A stretch of 64,000 nt of DNA from assembly GCA_026391805.1 (NCBI GenBank), contig JAPLDJ010000015.1:124001-188000 (forward strand). Reading direction: 5' to 3'. The position numbers and the translations under genes were made by a program. This document shows, one piece after another, positions 48,220 through 58,079 of the stretch. A model generated the notes under the pieces. The model did not search any database and was not told the origin of the DNA. It saw only the letters and a list, made by a program, of their open reading frames with translations. Position 1 is the first letter of the stretch; the number at the start of each line of letters is the position of its first letter. The DNA comes from Bacteroidota bacterium. Its GTDB lineage: Bacteria > Bacteroidota > Bacteroidia > Bacteroidales > FEN-979.

Positions 48220-50148
48220 TCAGATAACAAGGTTAAAAAGTAATATGGCGATGATCCCGACCACCATCATGAAGACATAGAAGCCGACATGACCGGTCTG
48301 CAGATAACGGATCGTATTCCCCGCCTTTACAACGAGTGTTCCGGCGCCGTTCACGGTGCGATCGATGATCCGGATTTCCATCACATCATGACAAACTTTT
48401 GAAAGCCATAATGACGGTCTGACAAAAAGAAGGTCGTAAAGTTCATCGATATAAAATTTATTCGTCAGGATCCTGGCAACCGGAGATCGCAGGATCGTTG
48501 CCTCATCCGGGATCAGGGATTTTTTAACAAACCGGCTCCAGGCCACGACGATCATCACGGCAACATAAACGATTGTTACACCAACCAGCAGGTAATCCGT
48601 TTGCGCATCAAGAAAATAAACCGGTCCTTTCAGCAGGGGCGTTGCATCGGCAAATACAGGTCCGAGGAAAGAATGAAGCCAGGCAGAACCGCCGGCCAAC
48701 GCGGGAAGGTTGATGATTCCTCCGGTAACAGACAAGAAGGCCAGCAGTATGAGCGGGATCATCATGACAGGTTCCGCGTCCCGGAGATGCTGCAACTGTT
48801 TTATGTTGCCGCGAAAATTCCCTGAGAAGGTGAGGAAATAGAGCCGGAACATGTAGAAGGCGGTCATCAGGGCTCCGGTAACCGCCACGACCCAGAGGAT
48901 CATACTGTGGGTGAAAACGGATGAAAGGATCTCATCTTTGGAAAAGAAACCTGCAAACGGCGGCATGCCCGCAATGGTAATGGTGCCGATGAGGAAGGTC
49001 CACCGGGTTTTCGGGAGGGCCGATCCCAGTCCGCCCATTTTCCGGATGTCCTGCTCGCCGTCCATGGCGTGGATCACGCTGCCGGCGGCAAGGAACAGGA
49101 GGGCTTTGAAGAATGCATGGGTGATGAGGTGGAACATCGCCCCGGTGAAGGCCCCGAGACCGAGACCGAGAAACATATATCCCAGCTGGCTGATGGTGGA
49201 ATAGGCGAGGATCTTTTTGATATCATTCTGATAAATGGCGATGGCAGCGGCAAACAAGGCTGTTACCAGTCCGGTTACAGCAACGACAGTCATGGTGGCC
49301 GGCGCAAGGGCGTAAAGGATATTCGAGCGGGCCACCATATAAACACCGGCCGTGACCATCGTGGCAGCATGGATGAGGGCAGATACCGGAGTCGGACCCG
49401 CCATCGCATCGGGAAGCCAGGTATAAAGCGGGATCTGTGCGCTTTTTCCAACAGCTCCTGCAAAAAGGAGCAGTGTTATGGCTGTTACCACACCCGTGCC
49501 GGGCAGAAATCCTTTCGCATTATGAAATACATCAATGTAATTGAGGCTGCCGAAGGTGGTGAAGAGCAGGAACATCCCCAACAGGAAACCCAGGTCGCCG
49601 ATCCTGTTCATGATAAAGGCTTTCTTTGCTGCATTGTTGAATTCCTGGTTCCGGAACCAGAACCCGATCAGCAGGTAAGAACAGAGCCCGACCCCTTCCC
49701 AGCCGATGAACATGATGAGGTAATTGGCGCCCATCACCAGGATCAGCATGAAGAAAACAAAGAGGTTCATGTAAGCGAAAAACCGGTTGTAACCCTGATC
49801 ATGCTCCATGTACCCGATGGAATATACATGGATGAGGAACCCGACACCGGTGACAACCAGCAGCATGAGCGCCGACAGCGGATCAATGTAAAAGGAGAAA
49901 GAGAGCGACAGCCCGCCAAAGGTCATCCAGTTGAACACTTCCGTGACCGGCCATGTTTGAACTCCCCTGCGGGATCCTGCAGCAATAATTACAAAAATGA
50001 TGAATGAGAGAATGAAGGAAATAAGGACCGTTCCGGGACCAATAAGCGAAGCGAGCTTTTTTGGAATGCGGTTAAATCCCAACCCGAGGATCAGAAATCC
50101 CAAAAGTGGAAATACGGGGATCAATGTTACGATCAGGTCTTTCATCAA
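48220..50148 (-). CDS. nuoL: NADH-quinone oxidoreductase subunit L
   Basis: FIGWEGVGLCSYLLIGFW, AQIPLYTWLPDAMAGPTPVSALIHAATMVTAGVYM. Confidence 0.97.
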   Translation of the reverse strand: MMKDLIVTLIPVFPLLGFLILGLGFNRIPKKLASLIGPGTVLISFILSFIIFVIIAAGSRRGVQTWPVTEVFNWMTFGGLSLSFSFYIDPLSALMLLVVTGVGFLIHVYSIGYMEHDQGYNRFFAYMNLFVFFMLILVMGANYLIMFIGWEGVGLCSYLLIGFWFRNQEFNNAAKKAFIMNRIGDLGFLLGMFLLFTTFGSLNYIDVFHNAKGFLPGTGVVTAITLLLFAGAVGKSAQIPLYTWLPDAMAGPTPVSALIHAATMVTAGVYMVARSNILYALAPATMTVVAVTGLVTALFAAAIAIYQNDIKKILAYSTISQLGYMFLGLGLGAFTGAMFHLITHAFFKALLFLAAGSVIHAMDGEQDIRKMGGLGSALPKTRWTFLIGTITIAGMPPFAGFFSKDEILSSVFTHSMILWVVAVTGALMTAFYMFRLYFLTFSGNFRGNIKQLQHLRDAEPVMMIPLILLAFLSVTGGIINLPALAGGSAWLHSFLGPVFADATPLLKGPVYFLDAQTDYLLVGVTIVYVAVMIVVAWSRFVKKSLIPDEATILRSPVARILTNKFYIDELYDLLFVRPSLWLSKVCHDVMEIRIIDRTVNGAGTLVVKAGNTIRYLQTGHVGFYVFMMVVGIIAILLFNLVI

Positions 50149-50181
50149 TCTATCAAACGTTTTCTAGAATTTTGATTAATA

Positions 50182-50272
50182 CTTTTCGTGGATTTTCGTG
50201 GTCCTTCGTGGATTTTCGTGTAAGAAAAACTATTTCACGAAAGACACGAAGAAGACACGAAAGACACGAAAG
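50182..50272. repeat. Iterated TTTCGTG/CACGAAAGA array in inverted orientation
   Basis: Four TTCGTG then four or more CACGAA words, between nuoK stop and nuoL start. Confidence 0.85.
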
Positions 50273-50279
50273 TTTATAT

Positions 50280-50609
50280 CTACCATTTCAGTTTATTCAA
50301 AACATCAATATCAATCGAGTGCGTTGTCCGGTAAATAACCACAATGATAGCCAGCCCTATCGCAACTTCTGCCGCAGCCACCACCATAATGAAAAACACA
50401 AAGATCTGGCCTGCAGGATCGTTCAGGTAGGTCGAAAAAGCCGCCAGCAAAAGGTTGATCGAGTTGATCATCAGCTCCACCGACATCAGGATCAGCAGCG
50501 CATTCCTTTTGATCAGAACCCCGATCACCCCGATGCAAAAAAGCACGGAGCAAAAGATCAGGTAATAACTGATCGGGATAAACTGCATCGTATATCTTAT
50601 TTCCTCCAT
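50280..50609 (-). CDS. nuoK: NADH-quinone oxidoreductase subunit K
   Basis: SVELMINSINLLLAAFS, VVAAAEVAIGLAIIVVIYR. Confidence 0.96.
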   Translation of the reverse strand: MEEIRYTMQFIPISYYLIFCSVLFCIGVIGVLIKRNALLILMSVELMINSINLLLAAFSTYLNDPAGQIFVFFIMVVAAAEVAIGLAIIVVIYRTTHSIDIDVLNKLKW

Positions 50610-50640
50610 TTACTTCAAATTCATCTTGTTTCTAATTCCC

Positions 50641-50672
50641 GCATTTCAGCATTCCTGCATCCCCGCATTGAT
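50641..50672. repeat. Period-8 GCAT-anchored array
   Basis: GCATTTCA GCATTCCT GCATCCCC GCATTGAT between nuoJ stop and nuoK start. Confidence 0.7.
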
Positions 50673-50674
50673 TT

Positions 50675-51175
50675 TCAAATCTGTTCTTTCTTCCCCAGCA
50701 ACACCGCTCCCACCATCGCCGTCAGGAACAGGATCGAGGCCAGCTCGAACGGTAAAAGGTATTGCTTGTACAGAACCTGTCCCAGGTTTTTCACCAGTCC
50801 GATCTGGGTCAGGGCCGGATCTTTTTCGATGGCAATATCATAGCCCCGGAAGATCCCGATCAGCACGATCATCAGCAGGCAGCCGGCGATGATGGCCACA
50901 ATTTTGATCCAGACCGGTTTTGGGGATACCTCTTCCTTGTTCAGGTTCAGAAGCATGACGGTGAACAGGAAGAGGACCATGATGGCGCCGGCATAAACGA
51001 TGACATGAACCACGGCCAGGAACTGTGCATTCAGCAGAATATAATGCCCGGCGATCGCGAAGAAGGTGAGCGTCAGGTAAAGAACGCTGTGGATCGGCTT
51101 CCGCGAGAGCAGCACCATAATGGCCGAGTAGAGTGCAACTGTGGAAAGAAAGAAGAAAATGTACTTCGTAAACAT
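50675..51175 (-). CDS. nuoJ: NADH-quinone oxidoreductase subunit J
   Basis: KPIHSVLYLTLTFFAIAGHYILLNAQFLAVVHVIVYAGAIMVLFLFTVMLLN. Confidence 0.96.
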   Translation of the reverse strand: MFTKYIFFFLSTVALYSAIMVLLSRKPIHSVLYLTLTFFAIAGHYILLNAQFLAVVHVIVYAGAIMVLFLFTVMLLNLNKEEVSPKPVWIKIVAIIAGCLLMIVLIGIFRGYDIAIEKDPALTQIGLVKNLGQVLYKQYLLPFELASILFLTAMVGAVLLGKKEQI

Positions 51176-51215
51176 CCTGTCAGCTATGCATTATTTTTTA
51201 GTTGCCGGATTCCGG

Positions 51216-51791
51216 TTACCGGTTATGCTTTCGTGTTTTGTCTTTTTTAAAATCAAGTACCGCCCTGGTCTCCCGTTTTGAAACATCGATCCGCTGTGCG
51301 GGATCACGGGGTTCAACCAGTTTATCCTTGCCAAAGATAAAACCTTCCCGTTCGTAATCCGCAGGGATAATTCTTTTTGTCAGGAAAATTGCCTCCTTTG
51401 GACATGCTTCTTCGCACAATCCGCAAAAGATGCAGCGCAGCATGTTGATTTCATAAATGGCCGCATATTTTTCTTCCCGGTAGAGCATCTCCTCGCCCGG
51501 CTGCCGTTCGGCAGCCACCATCGTGATCGCTTCGGCCGGGCAAGCCACCGCGCAAAGGCCGCATGCGGTGCAGCGTTCACGCCCTTCGTCGTCGCGTTTC
51601 AGGACATGCACGCCACGGTAGATCTCCGAAAATTCCCGTTTCACTTCGGGATACCGGATGGTGGTTTTTTTCTTGAAAAGATGCGAGAAGGTGATTCGCA
51701 TTCCGTTGAGAATGGCAGGCAAATAGATCTTCTCCCAAAAAGACATCTTTTTGTTTGAGACTACTTTCGACCGGTTACTCAAAGGATCCAT
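51216..51791 (-). CDS. nuoI: NADH-quinone oxidoreductase subunit I
   Basis: Two 4Fe-4S motifs CTACGLCAVACPAEAI and CIFCGLCEEACPKEAI. Confidence 0.96.
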   Translation of the reverse strand: MDPLSNRSKVVSNKKMSFWEKIYLPAILNGMRITFSHLFKKKTTIRYPEVKREFSEIYRGVHVLKRDDEGRERCTACGLCAVACPAEAITMVAAERQPGEEMLYREEKYAAIYEINMLRCIFCGLCEEACPKEAIFLTKRIIPADYEREGFIFGKDKLVEPRDPAQRIDVSKRETRAVLDFKKDKTRKHNR

Positions 51792-51815
51792 CGTTAAAAA
51801 TTCTTCTTTATCAGG

Positions 51816-52844
51816 TCAGCCTTGTTTTATAAGGATGACCACACCTGTTATGATGATATTTACGATTGCCAGCGGAATTAATGCTTTCCAGCCCAGCCGC
51901 ATCAGCTGGTCGTAACGGAACCTCGGCAGTGTCCACCGCACCCACATGAAAATAAAGCCCAGGAAGGTGATCTTGATGAACAGGACAAGAAAACCGACGG
52001 CCGCCAGGGCATTCGGGGAAAGTCCCAGGCTGTCTTCAAAAGGAAAATGGTACCCGCCGAAGAACAGCGTGGCCATCACGGCTGAGGAGATGAACATGTT
52101 GATGTATTCTGAGAACAGGTAAAACCCTAGTTTCATGCTGCTGTATTCGGTATGGTAACCGCCCACAAGTTCGGTCTCGCACTCCGGAAGATCAAAGGGC
52201 GACCGGTTGCATTCTGCAAAGGCACAGACCAGGAAGATAATGAAAGCGGCGGGCTGATACCAGACATTCCAGTTTATTCCTTTTTGGCTATCCACGATGT
52301 CTTTCAGGCTGAGTGAACCCGTCATCATGACCACTGCGATGATGGCAAGGCTCATCGCCAGTTCATAGCTGATCATCTGAGAGGATGCACGGATGGCGCC
52401 CAGCAATGCAAATTTGTTGTTGGAGGCCCACCCGCCGATCATGATCCCGTAAACCCCGATCGACACAATGGCAAAAATGTAAAGGATCCCGATGTTGATA
52501 TCCGCTACCTGCAACGGATAAACCTTTCCGTTGATGACCATATCGCCCCCCCACGGAATGGCGGCACTGGTCAGCAGGGCGATAAGCATGGTAAGTGAAG
52601 GGCCCAGGATGTAAAGGAACTTATCCGCCGTGTTCGGCATGAACTCCTCCTTGAAAAAGAGCTTGATCCCGTCGGCAAGCGGCTGGAAAATTCCCCAGGG
52701 ACCTGCACGGTCGGGGCCGAACCTGTCCTGGAAAAAGCCTGCCATCTTCCGTTCGATCAGGGTCGAATACATGGCAACCACCAGGCTGATGATCAGGATC
52801 AGCGAGGCCAGGATGAATTTATAGATGATAAAACCCGAACCCAT
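51816..52844 (-). CDS. nuoH: NADH-quinone oxidoreductase subunit H
   Basis: ERKMAGFFQDRFGPDRAGPWGIFQPLADGIKLFFKE, ECNRSPFDLPECETELVGGYHTEYSSMKLG. Confidence 0.97.
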   Translation of the reverse strand: MGSGFIIYKFILASLILIISLVVAMYSTLIERKMAGFFQDRFGPDRAGPWGIFQPLADGIKLFFKEEFMPNTADKFLYILGPSLTMLIALLTSAAIPWGGDMVINGKVYPLQVADINIGILYIFAIVSIGVYGIMIGGWASNNKFALLGAIRASSQMISYELAMSLAIIAVVMMTGSLSLKDIVDSQKGINWNVWYQPAAFIIFLVCAFAECNRSPFDLPECETELVGGYHTEYSSMKLGFYLFSEYINMFISSAVMATLFFGGYHFPFEDSLGLSPNALAAVGFLVLFIKITFLGFIFMWVRWTLPRFRYDQLMRLGWKALIPLAIVNIIITGVVILIKQG

Positions 52845-52847
52845 GAG

Positions 52848-53825
52848 CTATGTTTTCTCCTCCTTTTTTCCCATTTTCCCTTCGATCGGCTGAATGACCG
52901 AAGGCTTGATCAGTTTTTCATAATGATTGGCCGAGATTACCGATTGCCGTTTGATCTTCCGCGGCCCTTCTATGACCCAGTCGTTCCGGTCCTTCTTTTC
53001 AAACCTGCATTCGTTGCAGATAAATTCTTCCAGTTCTCCGTACTGATCTTTTCTTCCGGTGATCCGGTAGATTTCGTTCCCGAACATCCATGCTGTTACT
53101 TTCCCGGAGCATTTTCTGCACTCCCTGTGGGCGTCCATCGGCTCAAGGAACCACACGCGGCTTCTGAAGCGGAAAGTCCGGTCGGTCAGCGCGCCGACGG
53201 GACAGACATCGATCACATTTCCCGAAAAATCATTGTCAATGACATTCTGAATATAGGTGCTGATCTCGGCAGCATCTCCGCGGTAAAGAACCCCGTGCAC
53301 ACGTTTATCCGTGAGCTGATCCGCAGTAAAAACACAGCGGTAGCAAAGGATGCAGCGGTTCATATGAAGTTTGATCGAATCCCCGATGTCGATGACAGGG
53401 AACTCCCTGCGATCTTCTTCGCTCCTTGTTTCTACAACGCCATGTTCAAAGCTCAGGTCCTGGAGGTCGCATTCGCCGGCCTGGTCGCAAACGGGGCAAT
53501 CCAGCGGGTGGTTGATCAGCAGGAACTCAACGATGGCCTTCCGGGCATCCAGCACTTCCTGCGATGTCGTATTCTGAACTACCATTCCGTCCTGAACAGG
53601 CGTGCTGCAGGATGCAACCAGTTTCGGCATCGGGCGGGGATCTTTCGCCGAGGACTCCGCTACCCTGACCAGGCAGGTGCGGCATTTCCCGCCGCTGCCT
53701 TTCAGCTTTGAATACCAGCACATGGCCGGGGGAACGATCTTGCCCCCGATCTTCCGGGTTGCTTCAAGGATGGTGGTCCCCTCCGCGACTTCAATGGTTA
53801 TATTGTCAATCGTAACTTTTATCAT
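52848..53825 (-). CDS. nuoG: NADH-quinone oxidoreductase subunit G, short form (Fe-S domains only)
   Basis: CWYSKLKGSGGKCRTCLVRV, DCPVCDQAGECDLQDLSFEHG, CILCYRCV; ends at 325 aa without a molybdopterin-oxidoreductase domain. Confidence 0.92.
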   Translation of the reverse strand: MIKVTIDNITIEVAEGTTILEATRKIGGKIVPPAMCWYSKLKGSGGKCRTCLVRVAESSAKDPRPMPKLVASCSTPVQDGMVVQNTTSQEVLDARKAIVEFLLINHPLDCPVCDQAGECDLQDLSFEHGVVETRSEEDRREFPVIDIGDSIKLHMNRCILCYRCVFTADQLTDKRVHGVLYRGDAAEISTYIQNVIDNDFSGNVIDVCPVGALTDRTFRFRSRVWFLEPMDAHRECRKCSGKVTAWMFGNEIYRITGRKDQYGELEEFICNECRFEKKDRNDWVIEGPRKIKRQSVISANHYEKLIKPSVIQPIEGKMGKKEEKT

Positions 53826-53827
53826 TT

Positions 53828-55162
53828 CTATATATACCGGATCAGTGATCCGTGATTAATATTCTTTACAATATCGGGGTGTTCGACATGAAATTCAAAT
53901 TCCTTCCGGAAATGCCGGATGGCGCTGGAAACCGGCCATGCAGCAGCATCCCCGAAGGGGCAGATGGTGTTTCCTTCGATCTTATCGGCAATGCTGACAA
54001 GGAGATCGATCTCTTTCTTTTTTCCTTTTCCCTCTTCGATCCGGCGTAGGATGGGTTCCATCCATGCTGTTCCTTCACGGCAGGGGGAACATTGTCCGCA
54101 CGATTCATGGCGGTAAAACCGGGTGAAATTCCAGGTATTGCGAACCATGCAGGCATCTTCATCATATACGATGAAACCGCCTGAACCGAGCATTGAGCCC
54201 GTTTCGAAGCCACCTTCAGCCAGTGATTCATAGCTCAGCAGCCGCTTGTCTCCTTTCTGCGTATGTACGATCAGATCGGCCGGAAGGACCGGAACGGAAG
54301 AACCGCCCGGGACGACAGCTTTCAGGTACTTCCCGTTTTTGATCCCGCCACAGTATTCCTCCGAATAGAGAAAATCCTCCACTGGAAGTCCCAGATCAAT
54401 CTCATACACACCGGGCTTGTTGATATTTCCGCAGGCCGACATCAGTTTCGTACCGGTGCTTTTCCCGATACCAATGGAAGCGTAAGTATTTCCTCCCATG
54501 CCAATGATCGGAGCCACCGCAGCGAGGGTTTCCACATTGTTGACCATGGTCGGGCAATTGTACAATCCCCTGAAGGCAGGAAAAGGAGGCTTTATCCTCG
54601 GATTTCCGCGTTTGCCTTCCAGTGATTCGAGCAGGGCAGTTTCTTCCCCGCAGATGTAGGCGCCTCCTCCGGGGTGAAGAAAGATATCGAGTGAAAAGTT
54701 CGTTCCGAGGATATTCTGTCCGAGCATCTTGTTCTGGTAAGCCTCGCCAATGGCCTTTTGCAGGATCGCGATGATGTATTTGAATTCGCCCCGCACATAG
54801 ATGTAACAGCTCTTCACGCCAAGTGCATAACTGGAAATGATGATTCCCTCGATCAGCAGATGGGGCAGATGCTCCATCAGGTAACGGTCCTTGAAGGTGC
54901 CGGGTTCGCTTTCATCAGCATTGCAGATGAGGTATTTCGGTTTGTCGGATTTCCGGTCGAGAAAGCTCCATTTCAGCCCGGTCGGGAAACCGGCGCCGCC
55001 ACGGCCCCTGAGTCCGGATTTTGTGACTTCCTTGCCGACATCGGCGGGCGTCATCTCCTTAAGGGCCTTTTCCGCATTACGGTACCCGCCGTTCGACCTG
55101 TAAACGTCGAACCCGCGGATGCCGGGGATCCCGATCTTTTCTGTTAAAACAGCTCTGCCCAT
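53828..55162 (-). CDS. nuoF: NADH-quinone oxidoreductase subunit F
   Basis: SGLRGRGGAGFPTGLKW, NADESEPGTFKDR, GAYICGEETALLESLEGKRG, ESCGQCSPCREGT. Confidence 0.97.
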   Translation of the reverse strand: MGRAVLTEKIGIPGIRGFDVYRSNGGYRNAEKALKEMTPADVGKEVTKSGLRGRGGAGFPTGLKWSFLDRKSDKPKYLICNADESEPGTFKDRYLMEHLPHLLIEGIIISSYALGVKSCYIYVRGEFKYIIAILQKAIGEAYQNKMLGQNILGTNFSLDIFLHPGGGAYICGEETALLESLEGKRGNPRIKPPFPAFRGLYNCPTMVNNVETLAAVAPIIGMGGNTYASIGIGKSTGTKLMSACGNINKPGVYEIDLGLPVEDFLYSEEYCGGIKNGKYLKAVVPGGSSVPVLPADLIVHTQKGDKRLLSYESLAEGGFETGSMLGSGGFIVYDEDACMVRNTWNFTRFYRHESCGQCSPCREGTAWMEPILRRIEEGKGKKKEIDLLVSIADKIEGNTICPFGDAAAWPVSSAIRHFRKEFEFHVEHPDIVKNINHGSLIRYI

Positions 55163-55716
55163 CGAACCTCTGAAGTTTTCCCGTTTGATTTTTCTTTTAA
55201 ATCCCCGATGATCCGATCGATCTTTTCAGCGGTCAGGGATTCATGAAATTCCGTATTCACCTGCATCACCGGCGCCGTGCCGCACGCACCAAGGCATTCG
55301 ACGGTTTTTAATGTAAAGATCCCGTCGGGTGTGGTTTCCCCTACGTTGATCCCAAGGCTTTTCTCCAGGTGTTCCAGGATCTGTTCCCCGCCGCAAATTG
55401 CACAGGGGCCGGTCTGGCAAACCTCGATCACATATTTCCCTACCGGTTCAAGGTGAAACATCGTGTAAAACGTTGCCACCTCGTATACTTCCACCGGCTG
55501 AATGTTCAGCAGCGAAGCAACACGATCCATCACATCCACGCTGAGGTACCCGCCGAGTTCCTGCTGCGCAATGTGCAGCACCGGCAGCAACGCAGATTTC
55601 TGCTGCCCTTCAGGGTAATGACTGATGATCACCCCGATTTTTTCCAGTGTCGCATCAGAAAAAGCAACAGGTTTATTTTCTTTTATATGTAAATGATGAT
55701 CAATCATTCCGCTCAT
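55144..55716 (-). CDS. nuoE: NADH-quinone oxidoreductase subunit E
   Basis: ATFYTMFHLEPVGKYVIEVCQTGPCAICGG, VECLGACGTAPVMQVN. Confidence 0.96.
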   Translation of the reverse strand: MSGMIDHHLHIKENKPVAFSDATLEKIGVIISHYPEGQQKSALLPVLHIAQQELGGYLSVDVMDRVASLLNIQPVEVYEVATFYTMFHLEPVGKYVIEVCQTGPCAICGGEQILEHLEKSLGINVGETTPDGIFTLKTVECLGACGTAPVMQVNTEFHESLTAEKIDRIIGDLKEKSNGKTSEVRWAELF

Positions 55717-55733
55717 CCGTAATTTTTAATCAA

Positions 55734-56906
55734 TTATGCATCCAGCTCTCCTGCAATCACATTCATGCTGCTCATGGTCAGGATGGCATCCGACAACACT
55801 CCTCCCCTGATCATTTCCGGCAAAGCCTGATAATAGATGAAACAGGGCCTGCGGAAATGGAGCCGGTATGGAGTTCTTCCTCCATCGCTGACAAGGTAAA
55901 AACCAAGCTCGCCATTTCCTGCTTCAACCGAATGGTAGACCTCCCCGGCCGGAGCGCCGATTTCGCCCATCACGATCTTGAAATGCCAGATCAGTGCTTC
56001 CATTTTGTCATAGACCTCCTCTTTCGGAGGCAGGTAAAATTCCGGCACATCCACATAATGTTTTCCTTCGGGAAGATTATCGAGTGCGTTCCGGATGAGC
56101 TTCAGACTCTGCCATACCTCCTCCTGCCTGACACAAAACCGGTCGTAGGTATCGCCGTTCGTCCCAACCGGGATCGTGAAATCAAAATCATCGTAAGAGC
56201 TGTAAGGAGAAGTCACCCGCACGTCGTAATCAACGCCGGCAGCGCGGAGGTTGGGACCCGAAAACCCGTAATTGATGGCCCTTTCGGCTGATATCGGCCC
56301 CACGTTGATGGTGCGGTCCATAAAGATGCGGTTTCGCATCAGCAGTTGCTCAAACTGGTGCAATATCTTTGGCAAACGATCTGTGAACGCATAGATCATT
56401 TTGATCACCTCGGGTGAAAAATCACGTTCGAATCCGCCGATCCTGCCAATGTTTGTGGTCAGCCTCGCGCCGCAAAGCTGCTCATAGATCTCGTACACGC
56501 GTTCCCTTTCCTGGAAAAGGTAAACAAACCCTGTGAGTGCGCCGCTGTCGACGCCGATCACGCTGTTACAAACGAGGTGATCGGTGATCCGGGCCAGTTC
56601 CATCAGGATGATCCGCATGTAATCAATCCGGTGTGTGGTTTTAACCCCGAGGAGCTTTTCCACGGTCATCTGCCAGCCGATGTTGTTGATGGGAGAAGAA
56701 CAGTAATTCAGCCGGTCGGTCAGTGTGGTGACCTGGTAATAGGGCCGTCGCTCGGCGATCTTTTCGAACGCACGGTGAATGTAACCGATCGTTTGTTCCG
56801 TATCGATGATCCGCTCGCCATCCATGGTCAGCACGTTCTGGAATATCCCGTGCGTGGCCGGATGCGTCGGGCCAAGGTTCAGCGTTGTATAGAGGGCATC
56901 ATTCAT
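55734..56906 (-). CDS. nuoD: NADH-quinone oxidoreductase subunit D
   Basis: LNLGPTHPATHGIFQNVLTMDGERI, IGYIHRAFEKIAE, RPCFIYYQALPEMIRGGVLSDAI. Confidence 0.97.
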   Translation of the reverse strand: MNDALYTTLNLGPTHPATHGIFQNVLTMDGERIIDTEQTIGYIHRAFEKIAERRPYYQVTTLTDRLNYCSSPINNIGWQMTVEKLLGVKTTHRIDYMRIILMELARITDHLVCNSVIGVDSGALTGFVYLFQERERVYEIYEQLCGARLTTNIGRIGGFERDFSPEVIKMIYAFTDRLPKILHQFEQLLMRNRIFMDRTINVGPISAERAINYGFSGPNLRAAGVDYDVRVTSPYSSYDDFDFTIPVGTNGDTYDRFCVRQEEVWQSLKLIRNALDNLPEGKHYVDVPEFYLPPKEEVYDKMEALIWHFKIVMGEIGAPAGEVYHSVEAGNGELGFYLVSDGGRTPYRLHFRRPCFIYYQALPEMIRGGVLSDAILTMSSMNVIAGELDA

Positions 56907-57397
56907 CGTCCGAAAAATCTGTCGTCCTTGTCGTGCCTGGTCTGATCTTCCAGGGGATATTCCTTCCTCATGGGAAAATAATCCATGTACTCAACATTCA
57001 GGATCCTTTTCAGGTTCGGATGACCTTCGAAAATGATCCCGTAAAAATCATATGTTTCCCGCTCCATCCAGTCGGCCGCGGAAAAAAGATCGGTGACGGT
57101 GGGAATAACGGGGTTCTTCAGGGGCAGGAAGGTTTTGATCCGTATCTTCTCATTTCCTTCAAAACGGTGCAGGTGATAAACGACACCCAGCGGTAATTTT
57201 TGTTCCGGGTAATGGATTCCGCAAAGGGTTGTCAGGAAGGTGAATCCCAGCGACTGATTTTCCTTCAGGAAAAAGATCACATCGTGGATCACCTCCTTCG
57301 AAACCACCACCGTGAGCATGTCGGATGTCTCATCCGTGCTGATGATCCCGTCTGTGAAGCGGGTTTTCAGTTTGCCGGTAATGAAAGCGTTATCCAT
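56903..57397 (-). CDS. nuoC: NADH-quinone oxidoreductase subunit C
   Basis: ADWMERETYDFYGIIFEGHPNLKRILNVEYMDYFPMRKEYPLED. Confidence 0.96.
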   Translation of the reverse strand: MDNAFITGKLKTRFTDGIISTDETSDMLTVVVSKEVIHDVIFFLKENQSLGFTFLTTLCGIHYPEQKLPLGVVYHLHRFEGNEKIRIKTFLPLKNPVIPTVTDLFSAADWMERETYDFYGIIFEGHPNLKRILNVEYMDYFPMRKEYPLEDQTRHDKDDRFFGR

Positions 57398-57434
57398 TGT
57401 TGTTCAATGCCCCTTTCAGAAAAAAGAAAATTCA

Positions 57435-57986
57435 TTAAAAAATTCCGTAGCTTTTCAATAATTCCTTGTACTCTTCCGAGTACCTCCGCCTGAGCGGCTC
57501 CTTCCCGACCAGTTCCTGCACCTTCATGAATCCGTCGATGATCTGTTCCGGCCGCGGCGGACAGCCGGGAACATAAACATCCACGGGAACCACGAGGTCG
57601 ATTCCCTGGAGCACGCTGTAGGTATCGAAGATGCCTCCGCTTGCGGCACAGGCACCAACGGCCATCACCCACCGTGGTTCAGCCATCTGTACATAAACCT
57701 GCTGGACCACGGGGGCCATTTTCTTGGCGATGGTTCCCATCACCATCAGCAGGTCGGCCTGGCGGGGGCTGAAGCTCAGCCGCTCAGCGCCAAACCGTCC
57801 GAGGTCGTAATGCGCACCCATGGTGGCCATGAACTCGATCCCACAGCAGGAAGTTGCAAACGGCAGGGGCCAGATGGAATTCTTGCGGGCCAGCCCGATC
57901 ACCTTGTCGAAGGTGGTGGCAAACAGCCCGGGAGAAGAATATCCATCGGGAGGATCAACCTTGATATATCCTGCATTTACCATCAC
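57435..57986 (-). CDS. nuoB: NADH-quinone oxidoreductase subunit B
   Basis: [56 protein letters not shown]. Confidence 0.97.
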   Translation of the reverse strand: MMVNAGYIKVDPPDGYSSPGLFATTFDKVIGLARKNSIWPLPFATSCCGIEFMATMGAHYDLGRFGAERLSFSPRQADLLMVMGTIAKKMAPVVQQVYVQMAEPRWVMAVGACAASGGIFDTYSVLQGIDLVVPVDVYVPGCPPRPEQIIDGFMKVQELVGKEPLRRRYSEEYKELLKSYGIF

Positions 57987-58047
57987 CTGAGTGCTTCGTC
58001 GCTTAGTCGTTTCATTAATTTCGAAATCAATAATCCCATCACCCCGT

Positions 58048-58079
58048 CAGCTCATCAACTCATCAGCTCATCAACTTAT
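58048..58079. repeat. Period-16 direct repeat CAGCTCATCAACTCAT / CAGCTCATCAACTTAT
   Basis: Two 16-nt units abutting the nuoA stop codon. Confidence 0.8.

Noticed and set aside
49069-50007. 312-aa plus-strand ORF over nuoL
   Set aside because: Antisense to nuoL; highly charged, no motifs.
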